Part shown: piece by piece, positions 8,616 to 14,623 of the stretch
Position numbering within the stretch: position 1 is the first letter of the stretch
Layout: the number at the start of each line of letters is the position of its first letter
DNA from: JBAWYM01 sp037143575
GTDB taxonomy: Bacteria > Patescibacteriota > Gracilibacteria > Peribacterales > Peribacteraceae
Length of the DNA: 25,080 bases
Direction of reading: 5' to 3'
Assembly: GCA_037143575.1 (NCBI GenBank)
Contig: JBAWYM010000026.1
Location: 1-25,080 of the forward strand
Program-made: the position numbers and the translations under genes
Notes under the pieces: generated by a model
The model's database searches: none
What the model was told of the DNA's origin: nothing
The model's input: the letters and a program-made list of their open reading frames with translations, nothing else

Positions 8616-9410
8616 ATGGATCGCAACCGCAAACACGTTTTGGTCTTCCTCATCGTCTGCTTCGTGGCTCTCGTGGGCGGATACTTCTTCGCTACGTGGC
8701 TCATCACGCCGTCTGTGCCTCCATTGGTTCCTCTGGATACCAGCGCTTTCCCTGTGCAGCCCAGTGGCCCGGTCGTGGATCCCACGCTTAATTCTATTGA
8801 TGACATTGCCAAGTATACCAACGGGAAGCCGCTGCCCTCTGCGTCATCTCCCTTAGTATTTATCAGTGGCGGCAGTCCTTCGAAAGCTGGTGCCCACATT
8901 CGTGGTCGGCAGAGTGCTGTCGTATCCATGATCGAATACTCGAGCATGACCAATGACTTCGCCGTTCTCCTCCATCCCATGCTCACGGATCTCGTGCAGC
9001 GCAATGATGGCATCCTTAACTGGGTCTACCGTCCGTATACAACGCTGGATACCGATATCGGATTCCGGGCGATGCTGGGAGGTGAGTGTGTGGCTCGGGA
9101 CAAGGGGAACGATGCCTATTGGAAGTACTTCGATCTCGTGATGGGAGCGCAGGCGCTGAAGGATGCGGATCTTGCGGCATTCGCTGCACAGGCAGGAGCG
9201 GACGCTGTGTCATTCAAAGCCTGCCTGGATGGCAATCAACTCTACGACTACATCATCAGCTCCACGTACAATGCTCAGGTGGATTCCAAAATCTTCATCA
9301 CGCCTACTTTTATCTTCTATAATAACGATACGCACAAGCTACGCATCGTAGAGGGCGCGAACACCGCGGACTATCTGCAGAAGGTGGTGGAGGAGATGCA
9401 GCGGGAGTAG
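8616..9410 (+). CDS. Membrane-anchored DsbA-fold protein lacking the CxxC active site (264 aa)
   Basis: The start at 8616 gives MDRNRKHV and then a clean membrane segment (about 7-30); the upstream ATG at 8580 would add 12 unsupported residues. The C-terminal two thirds follow the bacterial DsbA/Thioredoxin_4 family: an EYS strand at 107-109, a helical insert with GGEC and the YWKYFDLVM motif, and the cis-Pro loop TPTF at 229. At the place where family members read EFSDFQCPFC this protein reads EYSSMTNDFA, so both catalytic Cys are replaced (by Asn113 and Ala116). Only Cys158 and Cys203 remain in the extracytoplasmic part, plus one in the membrane segment. It is divergently placed next to the giant Cys-rich protein, which suggests a role in its folding as a holdase or binding partner and not as an oxidase. 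The fold call is firm; the function is inference. Confidence 0.75.
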   Translation: MDRNRKHVLVFLIVCFVALVGGYFFATWLITPSVPPLVPLDTSAFPVQPSGPVVDPTLNSIDDIAKYTNGKPLPSASSPLVFISGGSPSKAGAHIRGRQSAVVSMIEYSSMTNDFAVLLHPMLTDLVQRNDGILNWVYRPYTTLDTDIGFRAMLGGECVARDKGNDAYWKYFDLVMGAQALKDADLAAFAAQAGADAVSFKACLDGNQLYDYIISSTYNAQVDSKIFITPTFIFYNNDTHKLRIVEGANTADYLQKVVEEMQRE

Positions 9411-9446
9411 AGGAAAGTGGAACGTAATAATCTCATGCCAAACTAC

Positions 9447-9476
9447 TTGTCAGGGTCGCTGCCAAAGGGCTATACT
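9447..9476 (+). promoter_or_regulatory. Strong sigma70-like promoter TTGTCA-18-TATACT
   Basis: The -35 TTGTCA (9447-9452) and -10 TATACT (9471-9476) are spaced 18 bp and point rightward into a gap with no + strand gene before murJ at 10099. It would give a transcript from about 9483. Confidence 0.5.
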
Positions 9477-9482
9477 GTGTAC

Positions 9483-9537
9483 GTATCAATACGAAGAGGG
9501 ATCCGAACGGTCTCGTGCCTAAGGAGCCCTTTTCTTT
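9483..9537 (+). ncRNA. Candidate short RNA, about 55 nt
   Basis: It starts about 7 nt after the TATACT box and ends in a hairpin with arms GGGATCC and GGAGCCC (one mismatch) followed by TTTTCTTT. Its 3' end is antisense to the last codons of the NYN gene. The only reading frame is a 20-codon GTG frame with no support. It could instead be a spurious promoter plus the NYN gene's own 3' structure. Confidence 0.25.
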
Positions 9538-10040
9538 AAGTTGTATGAAATTTTGGATTGTATGTCAGGGTTCTCCAAATAGTCGAAGAATTCTGCACCG
9601 AGTTTGTTGTAGAGAGAGGAGGCAAACTGCTTGTTGGGAAAGAGTATTTTTCCGAAAACATTTCGTTTGATGAGATAATCTACAAGTTTCTTATAATCAC
9701 CATCACCGGAAACGATCATAATCTTGCCGAAGTCTTGTCTCTCCAACAGTACTTTCATCGCCTCGAAAACAATATCGGAATCGACATTGCCTTTTTTCGT
9801 TCCTTTGAGAGCGGAACTGTGTTCACGGAACAATACGATGAAGCCGGATTTCTGCAGATTGTTGTAAAGATCTTGTTGTTCCTCTGTGACATATCCTAGA
9901 AAATAATACGCTTCATCAACATGGTACTTATCTTTCAGATAAATTCTGAATTTCTTGAGATCGATTTTCCAGCCATTCTGGGTAGTTCCAAGGTGGAGAT
10001 TTTGTCCATCGATGAAGGCAAGGTTGGATTCTTCAGGCAT
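9519..10040 (-). CDS. NYN-domain (LabA/DUF88-like) PIN-fold protein, putative RNase (173 aa)
   Basis: Acidic motifs of the NYN family are all present: FIDGQN at 9-14 (D11, N14), VDSD at 86-89, and VSGDGDY at 110-116 (D113, D115). They form the metal site of PIN-like nucleases. The family is linked to RNA processing or decay, but substrates are mostly unknown. No signal or membrane segment, so it is cytoplasmic. Length is normal for a single-domain NYN protein. It is divergent from murJ with 58 bp between starts. TAGAAT lies 6 nt before the ATG, and no Shine-Dalgarno is visible. Confidence 0.85.
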   Translation of the reverse strand: MPEESNLAFIDGQNLHLGTTQNGWKIDLKKFRIYLKDKYHVDEAYYFLGYVTEEQQDLYNNLQKSGFIVLFREHSSALKGTKKGNVDSDIVFEAMKVLLERQDFGKIMIVSGDGDYKKLVDYLIKRNVFGKILFPNKQFASSLYNKLGAEFFDYLENPDIQSKISYNLKKRAP

Positions 10041-10046
10041 GCTGTC

Positions 10047-10052
10047 ATTCTA
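10047..10052 (-). promoter_or_regulatory. TAGAAT -10 element 6 nt before the NYN start
   Basis: On the minus strand TAGAAT is followed by 6 nt and ATG. A weak -35 (TGGAAA, 18 bp upstream) is present. This fits a leaderless mRNA. Confidence 0.45.
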
Positions 10053-10098
10053 TCACTTTCATCTTCCCTCTTTCCACCCATCCCTCTACCCTTTCCCT

Positions 10099-11421
10099 AT
10101 GCTCTCCCGCCTCAAGCCTCTCCTCAATCAGGAACGCATCCTCGGCGGCGCCCTAGTGGTGGCGGTCACGCAGATGCTCGGCTCCATCGTGGGGCTCATT
10201 CGAGATAATCTGCTCAACCGGACATTCCCGGGGCTTGGGGTGATCGATGTGTACTACGCGGCGTTCCGGCCGAGTGATTTGCTGTTTCAGATCTTCATCA
10301 TGGCGGGGTTCTCGGTGGCGCTGGTACCGCTCCTCGCGAAATATCATGTAGACAAAGATCGCACCCAGATGTCGCAGCTCATGAACGGTGCAGTGACGGT
10401 AGCCGCTCTGGTGTTCGGCAGCATTGCGCTGGTGCTTGGGATTGCCTTCCGTCCGCTCGCGCCGCTCCTCACGGAATTCACCGGACCGCGTTTGGATCTC
10501 TATATTTCCTTCGGCCGTATCGCGCTCCTCACCAACTTCCTCTTCGTCTTCGGCAATGCGTACGGCCAGTACCTCAATACCATCCAGCGCTTCTGGGTCT
10601 ATGGCCTTACGCCGGTTCTCTACACCATCGGGACGATCCTGGGGACACTGTTCCTCACGCCGTACATCGGCCCCCATGGCCCCATTGTAGGAACATTCGT
10701 CGGTGCGGTTTTGTTCGTGCTGTGGCGTTTAGTATCCGTTATCCATCATGGATACCGTCCAAAAATTCACTGGTGGCATCCGGAATTGAAGTCGCTGGGG
10801 ATTCTCATGATTCCGCGAATGATTGCGCTTGGGATGATTCAGTTGGAATTATTGCTCTTCGACCGCATCGCTTCGGGGCTGCCCGCCGGGTCGATCTCGA
10901 TCAATGCTTTTGCCCGGAATTTCCAGTCCGTCATCATGGGGATCACGGGGACAGCTTTGGCTCTTTCTCTGTTCTCCCCATTGAGCCAGGCAGCGGCGAA
11001 GCAGGACTGGCCGCGGTTCTGGGGTTACCTGCGCAAAGGAATGCTCTTCATGCTGGCATTCACCATCCCCGGTTCCATCGGGCTCGTCATCACCGTGCCT
11101 ATCGCAGCATGGCTCATTCATCTGGAACCGATGTTCGTCCCGCTCTTCTTCATTTGCATCGTGCTCTATGCTTTCTCCGTCCTCTTCGAGGGCATGAATA
11201 ACCTCTTCACGCGGGCATTCTTCGCCTCGAGAAATACCACAGTTCCTGCCATCTTCACCGTCATCAACGGGGCCGTGGCTATTGCAATTTCGTGGCTTCT
11301 TGCACCGAAATACGGCGTTGCAAGTATTGCGCTGGGGTACACCATCGGGCATGTAGTGGAGATGATGGGATTGATCCTGTATTTGCCGAAGGAGGGGAGG
11401 GGAGTGAAGGCGGAATTTTGA
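10099..11421 (+). CDS. murJ: Lipid II flippase MurJ (MOP superfamily, 440 aa)
   Basis: The frame is open further upstream, but residues before MLSRLKPLLNQER are low-complexity and not family-like, so the ATG at 10099 is chosen. The protein is hydrophobic throughout, with about a dozen membrane segments, and starts with the family pattern: ILGGALVVAVTQMLGSIVG, then RDNLLNRTFPG and the VYYAAFRPSDLLFQ segment of MurJ/MviN proteins. Charged loop residues typical of the central cavity (RDN, and R in AFRPSD) are kept. MurJ moves lipid-linked peptidoglycan precursor across the cytoplasmic membrane. The length is a little short compared with the usual 500 or so residues, consistent with a 12-14 TM core without extra C-terminal helices. 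TACCCT lies 6 nt before the start. Confidence 0.9.
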   Translation: MLSRLKPLLNQERILGGALVVAVTQMLGSIVGLIRDNLLNRTFPGLGVIDVYYAAFRPSDLLFQIFIMAGFSVALVPLLAKYHVDKDRTQMSQLMNGAVTVAALVFGSIALVLGIAFRPLAPLLTEFTGPRLDLYISFGRIALLTNFLFVFGNAYGQYLNTIQRFWVYGLTPVLYTIGTILGTLFLTPYIGPHGPIVGTFVGAVLFVLWRLVSVIHHGYRPKIHWWHPELKSLGILMIPRMIALGMIQLELLLFDRIASGLPAGSISINAFARNFQSVIMGITGTALALSLFSPLSQAAAKQDWPRFWGYLRKGMLFMLAFTIPGSIGLVITVPIAAWLIHLEPMFVPLFFICIVLYAFSVLFEGMNNLFTRAFFASRNTTVPAIFTVINGAVAIAISWLLAPKYGVASIALGYTIGHVVEMMGLILYLPKEGRGVKAEF

Positions 11422-11468
11422 CCGTGATTCAGAGGATTGTAAGGATGAAAGGATTATCCATTTCTGCA

Positions 11469-11612
11469 GAGAGGGTCTTCGACCCGCGGGTAGCACCATG
11501 AACATTGTCTTGATGAAAAATTCTGAAGGTCGATCCTTCGGTCCGGCTCAGGAAAGGCCATGCCCTTTCATAGAAAAACCTTATCGTGCCGACCGCAGGT
11601 CGAAGACCTGCT
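11469..11612. repeat. Structured inverted-repeat element with two internal hairpins
   Basis: The outer arms around GGTCTTCGAC (left, near 11474) and GTCGAAGACC (right, near 11599) pair imperfectly over about 28 bases. Inside are two small hairpins, GAAGG-tcgat-CCTTC and GAAAGG-ccatgc-CCTTTC. The result resembles a multibranched RNA or a small MITE-like element. Confidence 0.5.
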
Positions 11613-11645
11613 CTGTGTTAGGTGGGTAATAATGATTTCGGATCC

Positions 11646-11700
11646 CTACTTCTTCTTCACCTGCGTGAAGTCCATAGTTCGACACGGCTCACCATGACAC
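11646..11700 (-). pseudogene. Remnant of a second nusG 3' end
   Basis: On the minus strand 11646-11675 reads MDFTQVKKK and stop, matching the LDFTQVKKK end of the real nusG 77 bp upstream. The DNA differs at five places in this 30-base stretch, four of them synonymous third positions. Just before it, GTCGAACTATGGAC aligns with GTGGAATTGGAC of nusG with two extra bases, that is, a frameshift. Similarity fades further upstream. Confidence 0.65.
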
Positions 11701-11722
11701 CGTTCATACAAAATTCATCTGC

Positions 11723-12268
11723 CTATTTTTTCTTTACCTGTGTGAAGTCCAATTCCACCGGCGTCTCGCGATCGAAGATCAGCACCATCACCGTGAGCTT
11801 GCCCTTGTTGATATCCACAGCGGAGACGGTGGCTTCGTAGTTCTTGAATGGTCCGTCCACGATGACGATGAGGTCGCCGATCTGGAAGTCGCTCTTGAAC
11901 TTGGCTTCCTGCTCACCGACTCTGCGCTCGATCACGCCGAATTCTTCGAGCGTCACCGGAACGGGAATATTACCGGAGCCCACGAAGCCTGTGACGTTGG
12001 GGGTGTTGCGTACGAGGTACCAGCTCTCGTCCGTGACGATCATGTCCACGAGGACGTATCCGGGGAACAACTTGCGTTCCTCTTCCACCGGCTCGCCTTT
12101 CTTGAAAGTAAGCTGCTTCTCTTTGGGGACGCGGACATCGAAGATGTAGTCGCGCATGCCCAAGGAATCCACACGCTGGAGAACCGCCTGACGAACGGAA
12201 TCTTCATAGCCGGCGTAGGTGTGTACCACGTACCAGTTGCGTCCGGCATTGGGATCCTGCTTGACCAT
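11723..12268 (-). CDS. nusG: Transcription termination/antitermination factor NusG (181 aa)
   Basis: The N-terminal NGN domain begins WYVVHTYAGYED (12-23) and includes the LFPGYVLVDM segment. The C-terminal KOW domain (about 125-181) has IGDLIVIVDGPFKNYEATV, the canonical KOW core. NusG binds RNA polymerase, promotes processivity and couples transcription to ribosomes or Rho. Length is typical. It follows secE by 18 bp on the same strand, the classic secE-nusG pair, but rplK does not follow; the gene ends into a repeat-rich gap instead. It is probably co-transcribed with secE. Confidence 0.97.
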   Translation of the reverse strand: MVKQDPNAGRNWYVVHTYAGYEDSVRQAVLQRVDSLGMRDYIFDVRVPKEKQLTFKKGEPVEEERKLFPGYVLVDMIVTDESWYLVRNTPNVTGFVGSGNIPVPVTLEEFGVIERRVGEQEAKFKSDFQIGDLIVIVDGPFKNYEATVSAVDINKGKLTVMVLIFDRETPVELDFTQVKKK

Positions 12269-12270
12269 AG

Positions 12271-12289
12271 AGGGTTAGGGTTAGGGTTA
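12271..12289. repeat. Three GGGTTA units between secE and nusG
   Basis: The segment reads AGGGTTAGGGTTAGGGTTA and supplies the secE stop codon. It is a local microsatellite; it is far too short to be a telomere. Confidence 0.6.
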
Positions 12290-12478
12290 CGCGAAGGACA
12301 GCATGAATTTCACGAGGGCGGAGAGAGCGGCATCCACAATGCCGAAAGCCGCCGCAGAGACAGCGACGAAGACAATGACGATGAGCGACAAACGGACGGC
12401 CTGCTGGCGGGTGGGCCAGCGGACTTGATGGAGCTCCTCGACGGATCCGCGGAGATAATTGGCAATGGCAGTAAACAT
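12287..12478 (-). CDS. secE: Preprotein translocase subunit SecE (63 aa)
   Basis: Start is taken at MFTAIANYL; the frame is open 29 codons further upstream, but that part crosses a terminator-like hairpin and is not family-like. The protein has the SecE signature: an amphipathic helix with EELHQVRWPTRQQA (14-27), then one membrane segment (about 30-50). SecE clamps SecY in the SecYEG channel, through which the large surface proteins of this window must pass. The short one-TM form is typical of most bacteria. It leads the secE-nusG pair. Confidence 0.95.
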   Translation of the reverse strand: MFTAIANYLRGSVEELHQVRWPTRQQAVRLSLIVIVFVAVSAAAFGIVDAALSALVKFMLSFA

Positions 12479-12486
12479 AGGATTCT

Positions 12487-12512
12487 TCAGAAAAAAGCCC
12501 CGAAGGACTATA
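12487..12512 (-). terminator. UUCG hairpin with U-tract overlapping a TATAGT box, directly before secE
   Basis: On the minus strand AGTCC-TTCG-GGGCT is followed by TTTTTT and ends about 12 nt before the secE ATG. The 5' arm overlaps TATAGT (12507-12512), a possible -10 for secE. It would stop read-through from the lepB side and let secE-nusG start afresh, or serve as an attenuator. Confidence 0.55.
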
Positions 12513-12572
12513 TGTAGTTTAGCGGGAACAGAGGGGGATGCAAGGGATGAAGAGCGAATTTTCAATATTTAT

Positions 12573-12730
12573 TGGTGTCATGCTGAGGAGTCCTGAGCGA
12601 GCGAAGCGAAGGACGTCTCGAAGCATGGCCCGTGTCGCCCTTCGATCCCTCGACGGAGCCTGCACTGAGCGCCGCCGAAGTGCTCGGGATGACAATTACG
12701 TCGCGCTGCGGCGCTCCTCCTCAGGGTGAC
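12573..12730. repeat. Dispersed intergenic repeat (GAGCGAAGCGAAGGA type)
   Basis: The gap between lepB and secE carries words such as CTGAGGAGTCCTGAGCGAGC, GAAGCGAAGGACGTCTCGAA and GCGCTGCGGCGCTCCTCCTC, and its ends (TCATGCTGAGGAG and CTCCTCAGGGTGA) are inverted. Related words recur near 22170-22200. This type of repeat is common between genes of CPR and other bacteria. No gene is seen here. Confidence 0.55.
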
Positions 12731-12750
12731 ATTAATACTATCAAAATGGT

Positions 12751-13371
12751 TTATATCCCGTACTCCGCCGTGGTAAGCGTATGGAATTTGCTCAGCGGAA
12801 GCAGGACCATCCACACTTGTCCTTTGATATCGTATTCCGTGACGAAGGGTGTGAAATTGTTGTGCGTATCGCGAAAAGAGCGGGAGTCCAGGCTTCCAGT
12901 CCTATTGTCGCCGAGGACGAAGTATTCTCCGGCAGGCACATCGTAGCGCTTTTCGTCACTGCCACCGTTGACTGCGGAGAATGTGTGACTCAGATTGCGG
13001 TTGTTCAAATACGGTTCAGGAAGTTTTTGCTCTGGCCCTTTTCCTCCGGGAATGACATACACCGATCCATCACGCAGAATAACCGCATCTCCGGGGAGAC
13101 CGATGATGCGCTTCACGTAGAATTTCGTGTGGTCCACATTGGGCGGACGGAAGACGACCACATCACCGCGCTTGGGATGCCCGATGAAGTAGGTGAGCTT
13201 ATTGATGATGATGTACTGACGATCTTCGAGCGTATCCATCATGGAACTTCCCTCCACCTGGAAGGGAGAAACGAGAAATGTCCGGATAGCACCAACCACT
13301 GCCACAATGATGACGATATTCAGCAGAACGTCGAAGAATTGATACCAGAGAGTGGTGGGGCGTTTTTCCAT
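12751..13371 (-). CDS. lepB: Signal peptidase I (206 aa)
   Basis: One N-terminal membrane segment (about 13-35) is followed by the four conserved boxes: GSSMMDTL with the catalytic Ser43, KFYVKRIIGLPGD with the general-base Lys87, and GDNRTGSLDSR (154-164). It cleaves signal peptides on the outer face of the membrane and should process the secreted proteins here. In box B the usual Pro of SMxPT is Asp, a mild deviation. Length is normal for a Gram-positive-style single-TM enzyme. TATACT sits 7 nt before the ATG, with no Shine-Dalgarno. Confidence 0.95.
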   Translation of the reverse strand: MEKRPTTLWYQFFDVLLNIVIIVAVVGAIRTFLVSPFQVEGSSMMDTLEDRQYIIINKLTYFIGHPKRGDVVVFRPPNVDHTKFYVKRIIGLPGDAVILRDGSVYVIPGGKGPEQKLPEPYLNNRNLSHTFSAVNGGSDEKRYDVPAGEYFVLGDNRTGSLDSRSFRDTHNNFTPFVTEYDIKGQVWMVLLPLSKFHTLTTAEYGI

Positions 13372-13378
13372 CCCGCGC

Positions 13379-13384
13379 AGTATA
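13379..13384 (-). promoter_or_regulatory. TATACT -10 element 7 nt before the lepB start
   Basis: On the minus strand TATACT, 7 nt, ATG. No convincing -35 at 16-18 bp. It fits a leaderless mRNA. Confidence 0.45.
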
Positions 13385-13410
13385 GGGAGATGAATGGAGG
13401 AGGGATAGCG

Positions 13411-13496
13411 AAAACGAATGGCGATTTGAAATTTGCGAGTTGCGATTGACTCTAGATAATCGCAATTCGCAAATCGTACAATCGCAATTTCGTTTC
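13411..13496. repeat. Long imperfect hairpin between the PH-domain gene and lepB
   Basis: The inner arms 13431-13447 and 13458-13474 pair over 17 bp with a single G-T, around a 10-nt loop. Outer words AACGAA..GCGATT and AATCGC..TTCGTT extend the stem. The word AATCGCAA occurs twice on the right side. No U-tract follows, so it is more like a MITE or REP element than a terminator. Confidence 0.55.
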
Positions 13497-14109
13497 AGTG
13501 TTTCCCCTTCATATCCTCCAAGCTCAATTCCCGGGAAATGACATTCGCTAAAATGTCCTGCACTCTTTTGGCATCCTTGAGATTCTTTGAGTGGAGATAA
13601 TTCTCCATATTCTTCAGAATCTCTGCTTCTATTGCACGGGGGTGCGGCACTTTCTCGAGGGAGACGGCACTGCCGGTGGAGATCTTCTCTACGGCGATCG
13701 TTCCGTAGCGCAGAAATGTTGCGGCTATTCCTTTGATCTCGTAGCTCACCCCCTGCACATCACTGTAGAGGATGCGGGTGGAGGAGCGGTGGAACCAGCC
13801 GAACCACTGCACATCGATGATGCCATGATCGGTGATGAGCCAGGCATCGAGATAATAATCGAGGAAGTTGCGAATCCACCAGACGATCGAGCCGATACTC
13901 CAGAGCGTGCAGATCAAAAGCACGGGACGGATCGGAGCGGCGTAGAGGAAGAACCATCCCGCGAGGAAGGCGAAGGTCGGCCAGAAGAGGACTTTGACAC
14001 CAAGGAGCCAGTGCTTGTGCACATACAGAGTGATGCGCTCGTCATCATCCAGATGCCTGTTGAAGAGCCAGTTATTGAATCTCTGCATGAGGGGAGTATA
14101 CGCTTTCAT
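13495..14109 (-). CDS. Bacterial PH-domain membrane protein (204 aa)
   Basis: Two membrane segments (about 35-55 and 60-80) are followed by a YdbT/DUF304-like bPH2 domain: YYLDAWLITDHGIIDVQWFG, then RILYSDVQGVSYEIKG and a GTIAVEKIST strand. A charged C-terminal helical tail follows. Such proteins are membrane-bound and of unknown function in CPR genomes. GGAG sits 6 nt before the ATG, one of few Shine-Dalgarno-like sites in the window. It is divergent from the HEPN-like gene (29 bp between starts) and upstream of lepB on the same strand. Confidence 0.8.
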   Translation of the reverse strand: MKAYTPLMQRFNNWLFNRHLDDDERITLYVHKHWLLGVKVLFWPTFAFLAGWFFLYAAPIRPVLLICTLWSIGSIVWWIRNFLDYYLDAWLITDHGIIDVQWFGWFHRSSTRILYSDVQGVSYEIKGIAATFLRYGTIAVEKISTGSAVSLEKVPHPRAIEAEILKNMENYLHSKNLKDAKRVQDILANVISRELSLEDMKGKH

Positions 14110-14126
14110 TCAATACTCCGCTTCCC

Positions 14127-14132
14127 TACAAT
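14127..14132 (+). promoter_or_regulatory. TACAAT -10 element 6 nt before the HEPN-like start
   Basis: TACAAT, 6 nt, ATG at 14139. No Shine-Dalgarno. It lies in the 29-bp divergent gap with the PH-domain gene. Confidence 0.45.
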
Positions 14133-14138
14133 TCCTGT

Positions 14139-14525
14139 ATGTGGTTGATCGTGATTCTCGCAGTTCTGGCTCTGGTAACCGTCATTGCGATTCCTGTACT
14201 GCTCAAGCGCAAAAGGCGGATTGCACCAGAGATGCGCAGGCGCCTGGCCCTCGGCTGGAAGAATGCACTATCGCTGCAGGATGCTTCCCGTCGTGTTTTG
14301 GAAGCGGAGAAAGTCTGCGATCAATTGTTTCTGTCTCTGGGGTACCAGGGTTCATTCGGTGAGAAGCTGAAGAAAGCCGGGCCGATGTTGCCGAATAGGG
14401 AATCAGTCTGGCAGGCACATAAACTCCGTAACCGCATTGCACATGAAACGGGATTTATTCCATCGGATGGAGAAGCGAAGAGAGCATGTGAGGCGTTTGG
14501 GGCTGTCATCGGAAAGTTTCTTTGA
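14139..14525 (+). CDS. Membrane-anchored HEPN-like protein (128 aa)
   Basis: One N-terminal membrane segment (about 2-22) is followed by a basic KRKRR stop-transfer and an all-helical domain. The helix near residue 95 carries HKLRNRIAHE, which fits the R-N-x3-H motif of HEPN nucleases, followed by a conserved-looking FIPSDGEAKRA segment. In HEPN proteins the R and H form an RNase site, but many relatives are only dimerisation modules. No partner nucleotidyltransferase (MNT) gene is next to it, so a toxin-antitoxin role is not supported. The next gene is pth, 98 bp downstream. Confidence 0.6.
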   Translation: MWLIVILAVLALVTVIAIPVLLKRKRRIAPEMRRRLALGWKNALSLQDASRRVLEAEKVCDQLFLSLGYQGSFGEKLKKAGPMLPNRESVWQAHKLRNRIAHETGFIPSDGEAKRACEAFGAVIGKFL

Positions 14526-14541
14526 CAGAGCGAAAAGGCGA

Positions 14542-14591
14542 GCGAAAATATTCGTAGGACAGGAACGTTCCTGTCCTACGAATATTTTCGC
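14542..14591. repeat. Perfect 50-bp palindrome upstream of pth
   Basis: Both halves of 25 bp are exact reverse complements with no loop, centred on GGAACGTTCC. It takes up half of the 98-bp gap. A 24-bp part (14552-14575) recurs exactly at 15155-15178, at the pth stop codon. Confidence 0.9.
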
Positions 14592-14610
14592 GGTCTCTTC
14601 GGTAATCGGT

Positions 14611-14616
14611 TACACT
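14611..14616 (+). promoter_or_regulatory. TACACT -10-like element 7 nt before the pth start
   Basis: TACACT, 7 nt, ATG at 14624; no Shine-Dalgarno and no good -35. Confidence 0.35.
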
Positions 14617-14623
14617 TCCAGCT

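Larger units (their letters stand above)
11422..11722. other. 301-bp intergenic region between convergent murJ and nusG
   Basis: No gene is seen. It contains an inverted-repeat element with internal hairpins (11469-11612) and a decayed duplicate of the nusG 3' end (11646-11700). Confidence 0.7.

Noticed and set aside
9955..10098. Upstream extension of MurJ to 488 aa
   Set aside because: It overlaps the divergent NYN gene, is compositionally odd, and MurJ similarity begins at MLSRLKPLL.
12271..12289. Telomere-like GGGTTA repeats
   Set aside because: Only three units, inside the secE-nusG gap of an ordinary bacterial locus; a chance microsatellite.
12479..12565. Upstream extension of SecE to 92 aa
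   Set aside because: The extra residues are encoded across a terminator hairpin and do not look like SecE, which normally begins close to MFTAIANYL.
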